Part shown: piece by piece, positions 24,503 through 34,124 of the stretch
Position numbering within the stretch: position 1 is the first letter of the stretch
Layout of the letters: each line of letters begins with the position of its first letter
From: Bacillota bacterium
GTDB lineage: Bacteria > Bacillota > Clostridia > Lachnospirales > Lachnospiraceae
NCBI GenBank assembly: GCA_023423045.1
Contig: JAFAGA010000053.1
Span: 1-64,000 of the forward strand
Length of the DNA stretch: 64,000 nt
Direction of reading: 5' to 3'
Notes under the pieces: model-generated
What the model was told of the DNA's origin: nothing
The model's database searches: none
The model's input: only the letters and a program-made list of their open reading frames with translations
Position numbers and translations under genes: made by a program

Positions 24503-24940
24503 TTAATACTCGATCGCCTCTTCTTCCTCATGAATATCGGACTTGGGCTTTTCCAGACCTTCAATTACAATTCCATTCTTCTCTGCATAATCCCAGAGAG
24601 CGGCATGAATCGCCTCTTCTGCCAGCAAAGAGCAATGAACCTTGACCGGGGGCAGGCCATCCAGGGCTTCCATTACCGCCTTGTTGGTTACGAGCAGCGC
24701 TTCATTCACCGTTTTTCCTTTTACAAGCTCCGTAGCCATGCTGCTGGTGGCAACCGCAGCGCCGCAGCCAAAGGTCTTGAACTTTACATCATTTATGATT
24801 CCGGTATCATCGATATCAAGATAAATCCTCATGATATCGCCGCATTTTGCATTACCTACGGTTCCGACACCGCTTGCATTTTCTATCTCGCCCACATTTC
24901 TTGGATTGGTAAAATGATCCATGACTTTCTCTGTATACAT
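24503..24940 (-). CDS. iscU: Iron-sulfur cluster assembly scaffold IscU (NifU-like)
   Basis: 145 residues. The three scaffold cysteines are Cys33 (GNAKCGDIM), Cys59 (KTFGCGAAVATSS) and Cys103 (VKVHCSLLAEEAI). It should assemble Fe-S clusters on sulfur delivered by IscS. Length and motifs match the NifU-N/IscU family, with a short acidic C-terminal tail. It lies about 100 bp after iscS and 70 bp before mnmA. Confidence 0.95.
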   Translation of the reverse strand: MYTEKVMDHFTNPRNVGEIENASGVGTVGNAKCGDIMRIYLDIDDTGIINDVKFKTFGCGAAVATSSMATELVKGKTVNEALLVTNKAVMEALDGLPPVKVHCSLLAEEAIHAALWDYAEKNGIVIEGLEKPKSDIHEEEEAIEY

Positions 24941-25038
24941 AAGCTCTCCTCCAGTTTAATCGTACGTTTAATCTATCTTCCTGATTTTTTATTCCGATTT
25001 TATTTTTTCAACTTCTATTCTTCTGTTTTCTCTTATCT

Positions 25039-26217
25039 CTATCTCTTTTTCATGAAATCCTCGTACAGAGGAGACATTTTACGGAGCTTTTCAACGATTT
25101 CCTTAATCTTGTCAACGGTATAATGGATTTCTTCCTCCGTAACCTCGTCGTTCACCGTCAAACGGAGGGAACCATGGGCAATCTCGTGGGGCAGACCGAT
25201 GGCCAAAAGCACATGGGACGGATCCAGGGAACCCGAGGTACATGCGGAGCCGCTGGAGCCGCAGATATTATTCATATCCAGCATAATCAACAGAGATTCA
25301 CCTTCTATAAATTGAAAGCTGAAATTGGCATTGTTCGGCAATCTTCTGACCTTATCTCCGTTCACACGCACAAAGGGTATTTCCTCTAATACCCTTTTCA
25401 TCAGCAGATTGCGCAGATGCATCTCCTTTTCAGCACGTTCCTTCATGGTTGCCATTGCTATTTCCACCGCCTTGCCGAAGCCAACAATGCCAGGAACATT
25501 TTCCGTACCCGCACGTCTTTGTCTCTCCTGTGCACCGCCATGGATCAGAGAACGGATTTTCACACCCTTTTTAATATACAATAAGCCGATACCCTTGGGT
25601 CCATTCAGTTTATGTGCACTGGCGCTCAACATGTCTACACCCAAATCATTCACATCAATTTCCATCTGCCCGAAGGCTTGTACCGCATCCGTATGGAACA
25701 ACACATTGTGTTTTTTTGCAATTGCACCGATTTCCTTGATTGGCTGAATCGTCCCTATCTCATTGTTTGCGAACATAACAGAGATTAATATCGTAGTCGG
25801 ACGGATCGCCTTCTCCAGCTGATCAAGCTTGATAATACCATTCTCATCCACATCCACATAGGTTACATCCACATTATGCTTCTGGAGATATTCACAGGTA
25901 TGAAGCACCGCATGATGTTCAATCCTGGAGGTAATGATATGGTTTCCTTTGGAGGCATAGGCCTCTGCCGTTGCCTTCAAAGCCCAGTTATCCGCTTCCG
26001 TACCGCTTCCCGTAAAATAGATCTCACTGATCTCCGCTCCCATTGCCTTTGCAATGATGGTTCTTGCCTCATCTACTGCCTTCTTGTTCTGGGTTGCAAA
26101 TTCATATACACTGGACGGATTTCCATATAATTCATTAAAGTAAGGAAGCATTGCTTCCACTACCTCCGGTCTGGTTTTGGTTGTTGCCGCATTATCAAGA
26201 TAAATCTTTCTCTCCAT
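25039..26217 (-). CDS. iscS: Cysteine desulfurase IscS (NifS-like)
   Basis: About 392 residues of a PLP-dependent class V aminotransferase-fold enzyme that takes sulfur from cysteine. The N-terminus is MERKIYLDNAATTKTRPEV; PLP-binding Lys is in SASAHKLNGPKGIG; the active-site Cys is in CGSSGSACTSGSLDPSHVL. ATG 26217 is preferred because AGGAG lies 9 nt upstream, whereas the in-frame ATG 26226 touches that ribosome site. It begins 25 bp after iscR. Confidence 0.96.
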   Translation of the reverse strand: MERKIYLDNAATTKTRPEVVEAMLPYFNELYGNPSSVYEFATQNKKAVDEARTIIAKAMGAEISEIYFTGSGTEADNWALKATAEAYASKGNHIITSRIEHHAVLHTCEYLQKHNVDVTYVDVDENGIIKLDQLEKAIRPTTILISVMFANNEIGTIQPIKEIGAIAKKHNVLFHTDAVQAFGQMEIDVNDLGVDMLSASAHKLNGPKGIGLLYIKKGVKIRSLIHGGAQERQRRAGTENVPGIVGFGKAVEIAMATMKERAEKEMHLRNLLMKRVLEEIPFVRVNGDKVRRLPNNANFSFQFIEGESLLIMLDMNNICGSSGSACTSGSLDPSHVLLAIGLPHEIAHGSLRLTVNDEVTEEEIHYTVDKIKEIVEKLRKMSPLYEDFMKKR

Positions 26218-26241
26218 GTTGTCCATCTCCTAATATAAATA

Positions 26242-26715
26242 TTATTTACCACATGTCTGTTTTGCTTTTGTATCCATGGTTCCGGTCCCAGTCTGTATTC
26301 TTTTGCTTTCTTCCACAAGCTCCGACAGCATAATTGTGTCTACCGCTTCATTTATACTATCACTTATACGCTTCCAAACATATTTTGTTACACAGGAATC
26401 CGAGTTACTGCAGACGCTGTCACTGGGTTTTACTTCGGAGCAGTCCACCGGATTAAGGTCTCCCTCCAGGGCTCTCAGGATATCTCCTACCGATAATTTA
26501 TCTGCCGGTATTGCCAGCATATAACCGCCCTGTGCCCCCCGAATGCCGTTTACAATCCCAGCCTTTTTCAGTTTGGCAATGAGCTGTTCCAAATAGTTCA
26601 TGGATATCCCCTGCCTCTCAGCAATCTGGCTCAGTGCCATAGCCTCTTCATCCGCATGTACTGCGAGGTCCAGCACAGCCCTTAAGCCATATCTTCCCTT
26701 TGTAGAAAGCTTCAT
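26242..26715 (-). CDS. iscR: Rrf2-family regulator, IscR-like
   Basis: About 157 residues. MKLSTKGRYGLRAVLDLA is the Rrf2 start, followed by the winged helix (LSQIAERQGISMNYLEQLIAKLKKAG, RGAQGGYML). Three cysteines in DCSEVKPSDSVCSNSDSC are placed like the Fe-S ligands of IscR. It should sense Fe-S status and repress the isc operon. ATG 26715 is used, with AGGTGAG upstream. The promoter region carries an operator-like site over the start of transcription. Confidence 0.94.
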   Translation of the reverse strand: MKLSTKGRYGLRAVLDLAVHADEEAMALSQIAERQGISMNYLEQLIAKLKKAGIVNGIRGAQGGYMLAIPADKLSVGDILRALEGDLNPVDCSEVKPSDSVCSNSDSCVTKYVWKRISDSINEAVDTIMLSELVEESKRIQTGTGTMDTKAKQTCGK

Positions 26716-26842
26716 GTCTCTCACCTTACCTATTCTCCGGCAATTACAATGCCGGTATGTATCGATTACAACGGAGGTCTTTCCACTACGTAAATGTTCA
26801 GAGCATACAAGCCTGAAACATCTATTTATATCCTACCATTTT

Positions 26843-26897
26843 AATTCCTATTAATTTACTCGGTTATTAGCATAGCACCATCTATATTCCTTGTCAA
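26843..26897 (-). promoter_or_regulatory. iscR promoter with putative IscR operator
   Basis: On the minus strand TTGACA (26892-26897) and TATGCT (26869-26874) are 17 bp apart. Immediately downstream, AACCGAGTAAATTAATAGG (within 26843-26865) covers the expected transcription start and resembles Rrf2/IscR-type boxes with ACT/AGT half-sites. Autoregulation is inferred. Nothing else is seen in the 26716-27074 gap apart from AT-rich DNA and a TTGACA at 27006-27011 without a clear -10. Confidence 0.65.
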
Positions 26898-27074
26898 TAA
26901 TATTTTATCAATTACAAAAAAATTATGTTACAGTTAAGCCTGCCATGTTTAGACGCCCCACTTTTATAAAGAGCTGGCCAAAGGCCTTAACATAAGTTAT
27001 CCCAATTGACAATATATATAACATAAACAAACATTTAAAATCTGATATCGCAAGAAGTCGATATGGAGGCATCT

Positions 27075-28652
27075 ATGAATAATAAGACCTTAAGCGCCAG
27101 TGAAATGAGGCATCTAAAAAGAAATAATATTGTAAGGGGAACCCTGATCCTGACCGTTGCCGGTTTTATCACCCGGTTTGTGGGTTTTTTCTACCGGATT
27201 TTTTTGTCCAATGCCATGGGTGCCGAACTTTTGGGGATCTATCAGCTTATCTTTCCGGTATATGCCATCTGCTATACCATCTATGCAACCGGCATCCAAA
27301 CCTCCATTTCCAGACTGGTAGCCGCAGAGCTTGGCAGAAGAAATCCGAAGAATGTATCCAGAATCCTTTGGACCGGGCTCGTCCTGTCCGTCTCCCTGGC
27401 AGTTATTTTATCCATAATGGTTTATTTCAATGCTGATTTTATTGCCAGACGTTTTTTAATGGAAACACGCAGCACGGTGTCTCTTCGAATCCTTGCTGTT
27501 GTGTTCCCCTTCTGCGGAATAACCGCATGTATTAACGGCTATTATTACGGATTAAAAAAAGCCGGCGTCCCGGCATCAACACAACTGCTGGAACAGGTTA
27601 TCCGTGTTATTATCGTCTATATTGTCGCATTATACGCCGGAGGCGGAGAGGCGAAGGTCACTCTGGGCCTTGCAGTATTTGGCCTGGTCATCGGAGAGGT
27701 TGCCTCCAGCATCTATAATCTCTGCTCCCTATTTCTAAGCCGCTCTCCTGAGGAACTGCTGCTGAACGGACCGGACCCGAATGCAAAAACAGACGGCCGC
27801 AGTCAAATCATCCGCAGCCTTCTCTCACTCAGTGTTCCGTTATCCGCAAACCGATTATTGCTCAGCATTCTCCACAGTATTGAGGCGATTTTGATTCCCG
27901 CCATGCTGCGCCGATTCGGCCTGACTACCCAGGAAGCGCTGTCCACCTTCGGAATACTCAATGGTATGTCCATCCCCTTTATTATGTTTCCAACTGCGCT
28001 AATTAATGCTCTTGCCGTATTAATTCTTCCCACCATATCGGAGGCACAGGCTGTTAAAAATGATGCACTGATTGGCCGGACTACTTCTATCGCAGTCAAA
28101 TACAGCCTTATCATTGGAATTATCAGTACCGGACTATTCATCCTGTTTGGCAAAGATCTTGGAAATACCGTCTTCCATAATGAGCTTGCAGGTTCCTACC
28201 TGCTTATTCTTGCCTGGCTATGTCCGCTGATTTATTTAACCACCACCCTAAGCAGTATCATTAACGGTCTGGGGAAGGCGCATGTAACCTTTGCCAATTC
28301 CATCATCAGCTCCCTCTGCAAAATCCTGCTGGTAATCTTTTTGATTCCCTCCCAGGGAATCAAAGGCTATCTCATCGCTTTGCTGTTCGGACAGTTGATC
28401 GTAACCGGCCTGGATTTTTATGCGGTAATACGAAATGTTCATTTCTCCCTCAACGGATTTGATGCCATCGTCAAACCGGGGATCATCATTTCCCTGGCCG
28501 GTTTCCTCCTGAAGGCCAGCTATGATTACATAAAAAAAATGACGCATATAAACGAAGTCGTAATCCTGCTGGGCTTCTGTTTTATATTATGCGTCATTTG
28601 CGCCGGCTTATTATATATCACAAAGGCAATTTCCCGGAAGGACTTCCGGTAG
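27075..28652 (+). CDS. SpoVB/polysaccharide-flippase family membrane protein
   Basis: About 525 residues with some 14 hydrophobic segments, typical of MOP-superfamily flippases (SpoVB, MurJ, Wzx). The N-terminus GTLILTVAGFITRFVGFFYR and the later SRLVAAELGRRN match stage V sporulation protein B-type sequences. The likely role is flipping a lipid-linked sugar or peptidoglycan precursor, perhaps in spore cortex formation. ATG 27075 has GGAGG 5 nt upstream; the ORF could also start 12 bases earlier. Its end overlaps the convergent diguanylate cyclase gene by 35 bp. Confidence 0.9.
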   Translation: MNNKTLSASEMRHLKRNNIVRGTLILTVAGFITRFVGFFYRIFLSNAMGAELLGIYQLIFPVYAICYTIYATGIQTSISRLVAAELGRRNPKNVSRILWTGLVLSVSLAVILSIMVYFNADFIARRFLMETRSTVSLRILAVVFPFCGITACINGYYYGLKKAGVPASTQLLEQVIRVIIVYIVALYAGGGEAKVTLGLAVFGLVIGEVASSIYNLCSLFLSRSPEELLLNGPDPNAKTDGRSQIIRSLLSLSVPLSANRLLLSILHSIEAILIPAMLRRFGLTTQEALSTFGILNGMSIPFIMFPTALINALAVLILPTISEAQAVKNDALIGRTTSIAVKYSLIIGIISTGLFILFGKDLGNTVFHNELAGSYLLILAWLCPLIYLTTTLSSIINGLGKAHVTFANSIISSLCKILLVIFLIPSQGIKGYLIALLFGQLIVTGLDFYAVIRNVHFSLNGFDAIVKPGIIISLAGFLLKASYDYIKKMTHINEVVILLGFCFILCVICAGLLYITKAISRKDFR

Positions 28653-30060
28653 CCTGCAGCGTCGGCTTGTAAAGCATGAAATTTTTCTTCCCCTGCTCTT
28701 TTACCTGATACAGCGCCTTGTCAGCCCGGTCCATCAGCTGTTCATAATAAAGTCCCGCTTCCGGATAGATCGCCACACCGATGCTTCCGGAGATGGGAAT
28801 GCTGTGGTTATCACTAACATAGGTTATATCCAATATATCCTTCAGCCTGCCGGCCTTGGCAAGCACCTCATCAATATTCATGATATTTCCCACAAACACC
28901 ACAAATTCATCTCCGCCGATCCGCCCGATAATTTCTCCGTCCGAGAACAGCTCCTTGATGCGCCCGATTACATAAATCAATACCTTATCTCCCTGAAGAT
29001 GTCCGTAGGTATCATTAATTCGCTTAAAATCATCAAAATCTACGAACATCAGAACATGCATACCGTTCTTATTGCCGGCTATGAATTTATCTATCTTCTT
29101 TATTGTAATTTCCTTATTATATACTCCAGTCAGAGGATCCCTGGTCGCTTTATATTCCATAGCCTCCAATTCCTTCTTCTGGGCATCAATATTAACAATC
29201 TTGCCGACGACGCGAACCGGCTCCTTATCATCATCATAGATGGTCATTCCCATCAACTGGCACCAGATAAAGGCTCCCGTCCGGTTTCTGATTCGGAATT
29301 CCATCTCAATCCTGTCCTTTCCCTCCGCCAGTTCCTCACACAGCTCGAGATAGATTCCCCAATCATCCGGATGGATATAATTCCTGTTCTTATGGCATCC
29401 TTCATAGAAGGAAGCAATGACAGGGCGAATTCCAAAAAGCTCGCGAAATCGCTCGGACAGCTGCATCTCATCATTCTTAATATGGTATTCAAAGAGAACA
29501 TCCTTGGAAAGCTCCATAGCAATGCGGTAGCGTTCACCCTCCAGCAGGATCTGCTCCTGCATCCTCTTCTGCTCCGTTATATCCAGAAAAACCACCGACA
29601 AGGTATGTCTGCCATCCTTACCCACAACGATATTACCGTTCATCAGCAAGTACAAAGTTTTGCCGTCCTTTGCAACCATGCGGACATCACATCGAATCAG
29701 ATCCTGATCAATCTGATTTTTAATGTCCTCCAGGATATGTACATCCCTGGGATCAATGAAATCAAGTACGGTCAATTTATTCTCTTCCCTGGCAGTGCTT
29801 TTCTGATATCCCAGCAATTCGTAGAACCCATTGCTTGCATATAATATCCTGCCATTCTCCTCCAAAGTAAAATGAACCAGTCCGGCCCGGATACTATTGG
29901 TGATCCTTCTCAGCTCCAATGCGGCTTTGGTAACCTTTTTTTCATTTTCCAACCGAAGGAGCAGCACCACCACAACACCGATGATACAGATACAGACGAC
30001 GACTATCATCAGTACCAGAAAAACTGCTGGCTTACTTTGCAGTACATTGATCAGTTTCAT
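28618..30060 (-). CDS. Membrane-anchored PAS-PAS-GGDEF diguanylate cyclase
   Basis: 480 residues: an N-terminal transmembrane helix (AVFLVLMIVVVCICIIGVVVV), two PAS-type regions (around 60-165 and 175-290), and a C-terminal GGDEF domain with ATRDPLTGVYNKE, DDFKRINDTYGHLQGD and the active-site GRIGGDEF. The RxxD inhibitory site is absent at the expected spacing. It should make cyclic di-GMP. It begins 2 bp after a small XRE regulator and converges on the flippase gene. Confidence 0.95.
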   Translation of the reverse strand: MKLINVLQSKPAVFLVLMIVVVCICIIGVVVVLLLRLENEKKVTKAALELRRITNSIRAGLVHFTLEENGRILYASNGFYELLGYQKSTAREENKLTVLDFIDPRDVHILEDIKNQIDQDLIRCDVRMVAKDGKTLYLLMNGNIVVGKDGRHTLSVVFLDITEQKRMQEQILLEGERYRIAMELSKDVLFEYHIKNDEMQLSERFRELFGIRPVIASFYEGCHKNRNYIHPDDWGIYLELCEELAEGKDRIEMEFRIRNRTGAFIWCQLMGMTIYDDDKEPVRVVGKIVNIDAQKKELEAMEYKATRDPLTGVYNKEITIKKIDKFIAGNKNGMHVLMFVDFDDFKRINDTYGHLQGDKVLIYVIGRIKELFSDGEIIGRIGGDEFVVFVGNIMNIDEVLAKAGRLKDILDITYVSDNHSIPISGSIGVAIYPEAGLYYEQLMDRADKALYQVKEQGKKNFMLYKPTLQATGSPSGKLPL

Positions 30061-30062
30061 AC

Positions 30063-30320
30063 TTACTCGTCCCCCAACTCCATATCTTCTACCTTCGCCG
30101 TTCTCTTTGACGAATTGTCTTCCGGAACCCGTTCTACAATATCTCCAATATCACAGTTTAGCACATCGCATAGCTTATCAAGAACCTCCAGCGTCACATA
30201 TTCATTCTTCTTCATTCTTGAAAAGGTGCTGGGCCCTATATGCGCCGCTCTTCGAACCTCTGCATTAGCCATGTCCTTATCAATGATTAGTTTCCAGAGT
30301 TTTTTATAACTTACAGCCAT
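30063..30320 (-). CDS. Small XRE-family transcriptional regulator
   Basis: 85 residues, essentially one helix-turn-helix domain: YKKLWKLIIDKDMANAEVRR, AAHIGPSTFSRMKKNEYVTL and EVLDKLCDVLNCDIGDIVE. This matches the short Cro/C1-type repressors of Firmicutes. It lies directly in front of the diguanylate cyclase, separated by 2 bp, so it probably controls that gene. AGGAATAGAT precedes the start. Confidence 0.92.
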   Translation of the reverse strand: MAVSYKKLWKLIIDKDMANAEVRRAAHIGPSTFSRMKKNEYVTLEVLDKLCDVLNCDIGDIVERVPEDNSSKRTAKVEDMELGDE

Positions 30321-30476
30321 ATCTATTCCTCAATCTTTCCTAAGCTTTTGCCGTTCAAACAGTACATGTTTCCATTATATTACTTTTTATTACAGTTTGC
30401 AATACATTTGTACAGCTTTTCGAAACCATTATTTTACTTTTATTTTACGGCAGGTTTACAAAACTTTTTAACGGAA

Positions 30477-30516
30477 CAAAAAAAGAACCGCACTTCATTA
30501 TATCGAACTGCGATTC
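30477..30516 (-). terminator. Terminator of the mannoside operon
   Basis: GAACCGCA (30485-30492) pairs with TGCGATTC (30509-30516) with one wobble, and seven T follow on the minus strand (30478-30484). It lies about 80 bp past the GH130 stop. Confidence 0.75.
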
Positions 30517-30593
30517 CTTACTTCTTAATAATCATTAAATTCTCTGTTTACTCCAGCGTCACTCAAAGGGGCCTTTTAAACTGTGTATCAAAT

Positions 30594-31829
30594 CTATCTC
30601 TCTTCAATCACTCCGCCCTCCTGCGCCTGCTTTATGCCATTTTCGTCAAAGCTCCTGACATATTCCGCTATTTCCTTAAAATTCCCCCGGGCGATTCCAA
30701 CTTTCTGGTCTGCAGCTCCATAGCTGATAATCAGCTCCTCTCCGAGGACAATCCCTCCCGTCGTAAAGATACAGGGGCAGGCAAATTTATCCGGCAGCTC
30801 CCACTCCTGCTGTGCATACATCAGCCGTTCGGAGCAACGGTGGATAATCCTCGGGAAATCCCGAGCAGACTTTCGCAGGATCATAAAGGATTGGGTATAA
30901 CCATAACCCGGCATGGTTTTTCCATGATATTGGAGCAGCCATTCGTCTTCCCCTATCGGGATTGGCGACCAGCTGGCACCGATCCGCTCCTCCTCCCAAT
31001 CAAAGATCCCTTCCGCAAGAAAGGTATGGGTTGCTCTTTCCGCAGCGAAATCCTTGATACTCTCAGCGGCCGCAAGCATAATGGAGGGCTTTTTGTGCCC
31101 CTTCCCCGCTTTGAATGCCTCCGGATTATGGGGCCTGTGTATCATAACATACTGCATTTTTCCGTGGATGTTCATCTTTTGGGGAAATAAAAATACATCC
31201 CGGTTATCCGTGGCCCTGGGATCAGTCAAATTGCAGACATAGGTAAAGGCCTTCTCGTACTGACGTTTTGCCAATGCCTCTAAATCAAGCTTATATAATA
31301 CCGAAGTGGTATTGTCCATATTCTTCGGAGAACCTAAAAGCTTGTTTTCAGACAATGCCCAATCCGGCGTATTAATGACTCCCTCCGGATTTAGATTCCA
31401 ATACGGACCCGGGGGAAACAATCTTCCGGCTACGGTCAGATAATATTCCCCTTCTACTTTAAAGATTCTGGGATCTTCTATACATCCATTGGCATAATTT
31501 ATTACCCGGTTCCCTTCGTCATCCGCAATATAAAGAGCTTCCTCCTCATATTCCACTGCCGGAGCCAAAGCAGGTCTTGTAAAATCCGCCTCCCAGCTCC
31601 TTCCACCATCCTCACTCCTGGCATACCCCAAAAATATGGGATAGGGATCACGGCAGTTCTCCTTTGCCCTTTTTAAAGGATAAGGCCCGGTGGCACGAAA
31701 TAACATATGTATGGTATCTGTCTCCTTATCTTTTACAATGGCAGGATTTAATACCATGGTATCCGCCCAGCTGCACCCCTTCCGGGGTTCGATTACCGGT
31801 TGGGGTGAATATTCAAATAACGATCTCAT
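30594..31829 (-). CDS. GH130-family glycoside phosphorylase/hydrolase
   Basis: 411 residues of a five-bladed beta-propeller enzyme. The family signature NGCIEDPRIFKVEGEYYLT sits around residue 113-131, with an early NPAIVKDKETDTIHMLFRA and later GASWSPIPIGEDEWLLQYHG. GH130 enzymes mostly phosphorolyse beta-mannosides, such as mannosyl-glucose or Man-GlcNAc; the exact substrate is not clear here. It is the last gene of the locus after the GH92 gene (36-bp gap), fitting breakdown of N-glycan-like mannosides. GGAGG precedes the start. Confidence 0.88.
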   Translation of the reverse strand: MRSLFEYSPQPVIEPRKGCSWADTMVLNPAIVKDKETDTIHMLFRATGPYPLKRAKENCRDPYPIFLGYARSEDGGRSWEADFTRPALAPAVEYEEEALYIADDEGNRVINYANGCIEDPRIFKVEGEYYLTVAGRLFPPGPYWNLNPEGVINTPDWALSENKLLGSPKNMDNTTSVLYKLDLEALAKRQYEKAFTYVCNLTDPRATDNRDVFLFPQKMNIHGKMQYVMIHRPHNPEAFKAGKGHKKPSIMLAAAESIKDFAAERATHTFLAEGIFDWEEERIGASWSPIPIGEDEWLLQYHGKTMPGYGYTQSFMILRKSARDFPRIIHRCSERLMYAQQEWELPDKFACPCIFTTGGIVLGEELIISYGAADQKVGIARGNFKEIAEYVRSFDENGIKQAQEGGVIEER

Positions 31830-31864
31830 TATAAACCTCCATTTGCCGCTTTGCCAGCAATATT

Positions 31865-34087
31865 TTACAGTGTTTTTTTCCCTTCTGACATGGAATACGG
31901 CAGTTCATGAACTGCATAATCCCTTTCCTCCGGTTCCTTGTCCATGATAAACAGAAGGTGCCCACCTTCCGACAGCTGCTCATGAGTAAGATACAGCTTT
32001 TTATAGGTCTGCTGATTCCACCGGATTTCCTTTACATATTTATGGTCCGAATGCTGATCAATCGCTTCAATCACCAGTTGCTTGCCGTTTTCCAGTTGAA
32101 TCGTCATCTTATGAAACAAAGGGCTTCCCAGTACATACTCCGGGGTTCCGGGCGTCAATGGATATAGCCCCATGGCGCCAAACAAATACCAGGCGCACAG
32201 GCTGCCGTTGTCCTCGTCTCCGGGAAGCCCGTCGGCAGCATCGCTAAATTTTTCTTCCAGGGTTTTTCTCACCCAATATCGGGTCAGCTGAGGATATCCT
32301 AAAGCGGTGAAGATATAGGGAATATGAAAGCTTGGCTGATTGTTGATGGCAAACTGTCCCAGGCCGGCCAGAGCCATCTCCGTCATCTCATGAATTTCAC
32401 AGGGATACGTACCTATCTTGAACTCCGGGGGCAGGTTCAACAGTTCTAGTAAGCGGTTTTTGAATATTTCCCTGCCATTCTCACCCATACCGTCCGCCAG
32501 ACCGCGCAAGTCATGCATCACGGCCCAGCTGCATTGCCAGGCGCCTCCTTCACAAAAACCACTGCCCCACTCCAAAGGATCAAAAGGCGTCTGAAAGCTT
32601 CCATCCTCCCTCCTGCTCTGCATAAATCCGGTTTTCGGGTTATATAGCTTTTTATAGTTTTCCGCTCTTTTCATAAAAAACCGATAATCCTCAGAATATC
32701 CCAGCTCCTGTGCAATCCGGGCAATGCAGAAATCACCGTAGCTGTAATCCAGAGTATTGCTTATGCCTTCCTCAAACCGGTCACAGGGCAGGTATCCCAG
32801 ACGATTATAATAGCTTAACCCTTTTCTTCCATAGAAAGAATCTGCCGATTCCTCCAGAGCATGCTTTCGCAAACCCTCATAGGCCGTTTGTCTATCATAC
32901 CCCTTAATATCTTTCGCCACAGCATCCGCAAAAACAGCGTCAATCAGGGTTCCCGGCATGGAGCTGCGTTCCCCCGGGGAGACCCACCGGGGCATCCAGC
33001 CGCTCTCCTTGTATGCATTGGTCCAGGCCTCTAAAATCTCACCCAGCCTGGAAGGAAATAATATGCTAAACATAGGATATACGGTCCGAAAGGTGTCCCA
33101 GAACCCGTTGTCCGCATACATCGGCCCCGATTCTATCTTACCGTTATAGGGGCTGTAATGAATTTTGTTTCCCTTTTCATCAAATTCATACCATACTCTG
33201 GGAAAAAGACAGGTTCGGTAAAAACAGGTATAAAAGCTATAGCGCTGCTCCTCCGTGACCTCTTCAATTCGAATTCTTCCCAGTACATCCTCCCAAATCC
33301 CGGAGGCTTCCCTTCGTACCTCCTCAAAGCTTTTATCTCCCAGTTCTGAAGCCAGATTCCTCTGCGCCTGCTCCACACTGATAAAGGAGGTTCCAAGACG
33401 TATATTGACCAAACCGGCAATTGGCTTTAAACCGGTATAGCCCCCAATTTTATCGGCGGTTGCAGAATGGCCTTTTATAACCTCCCAATTGCTGTCAAAG
33501 ATTCCACTTCTTGTCATATCAAAATCACAGTCAAATTGAAGAACAAAGTACATGGCAAAATTCTCAGGGGTTCCTCCGCAATTCGCCCTGGTATAGCCGG
33601 TAATCCGCCTCTTATTTTCCTCAATATTAATATTTGCTTCTCCCGGAAAAGTCGATAAAAGCAATCTTGGCTCCTCCCCTCCTCCATACCTAATTCGCAG
33701 GAAAGAGCTTCTGGCGGCCGGGGTCAGCTCAAGTGTGGTCTGATATCTTAACAGTTCTATTTTGAAGTAGTCCGGGTGCAGGCTCATCTTATGCTTTACA
33801 AAGGAGGAGGCCCGGTCAGCAGGGGATAGACACAGTTTCCCGGTTTGAGGCATAAGCACCAGGTGTCCATAATCACCAATCCAGGGGCTGGGCTGATGGG
33901 TAAGGCGAAGCCCCTGAAAATGATGATGGGAGGGATGATAAAACCACCGTTCTCCCTCCTCATTGGTCTGCGGACTATAGGAGCTCATACCAAAGGGCAG
34001 GGTTATAAGCGGCAGTGTGTTTCCGTTGGAAAATTGATAGGAGGAATCGGTTCCCTGCAGCGGATTCACATATTGCAGTAAGTTCAT
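31865..34087 (-). CDS. GH92-family alpha-mannosidase
   Basis: 740 residues. The N-terminal MNLLQYVNPLQGTDSSYQF and LPLITLPFGMSSYSPQT are typical of GH92, as is the C-terminal LPGDEDNGSLCAWYLFG and TPGTPEYVLGSPLF. The family comprises Ca2+-dependent exo-alpha-mannosidases, mainly on alpha-1,2 linkages of high-mannose glycans. No signal peptide is seen, so it may act on imported oligosaccharides. It sits between the hydrolase and GH130 genes on the same strand. Confidence 0.9.
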   Translation of the reverse strand: MNLLQYVNPLQGTDSSYQFSNGNTLPLITLPFGMSSYSPQTNEEGERWFYHPSHHHFQGLRLTHQPSPWIGDYGHLVLMPQTGKLCLSPADRASSFVKHKMSLHPDYFKIELLRYQTTLELTPAARSSFLRIRYGGGEEPRLLLSTFPGEANINIEENKRRITGYTRANCGGTPENFAMYFVLQFDCDFDMTRSGIFDSNWEVIKGHSATADKIGGYTGLKPIAGLVNIRLGTSFISVEQAQRNLASELGDKSFEEVRREASGIWEDVLGRIRIEEVTEEQRYSFYTCFYRTCLFPRVWYEFDEKGNKIHYSPYNGKIESGPMYADNGFWDTFRTVYPMFSILFPSRLGEILEAWTNAYKESGWMPRWVSPGERSSMPGTLIDAVFADAVAKDIKGYDRQTAYEGLRKHALEESADSFYGRKGLSYYNRLGYLPCDRFEEGISNTLDYSYGDFCIARIAQELGYSEDYRFFMKRAENYKKLYNPKTGFMQSRREDGSFQTPFDPLEWGSGFCEGGAWQCSWAVMHDLRGLADGMGENGREIFKNRLLELLNLPPEFKIGTYPCEIHEMTEMALAGLGQFAINNQPSFHIPYIFTALGYPQLTRYWVRKTLEEKFSDAADGLPGDEDNGSLCAWYLFGAMGLYPLTPGTPEYVLGSPLFHKMTIQLENGKQLVIEAIDQHSDHKYVKEIRWNQQTYKKLYLTHEQLSEGGHLLFIMDKEPEERDYAVHELPYSMSEGKKTL

Positions 34088-34124
34088 TGTAAGCTCCCTT
34101 TCTGTTATAGTTGTTCGTCAGTAC

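Noticed and set aside
23948..25123. 391-codon open frame on the plus strand
   Set aside because: It lies opposite mnmA and iscU and has no family signature.
28804..29844. 346-codon open frame on the plus strand
   Set aside because: Antisense to the PAS-GGDEF gene, whose motifs are unambiguous.
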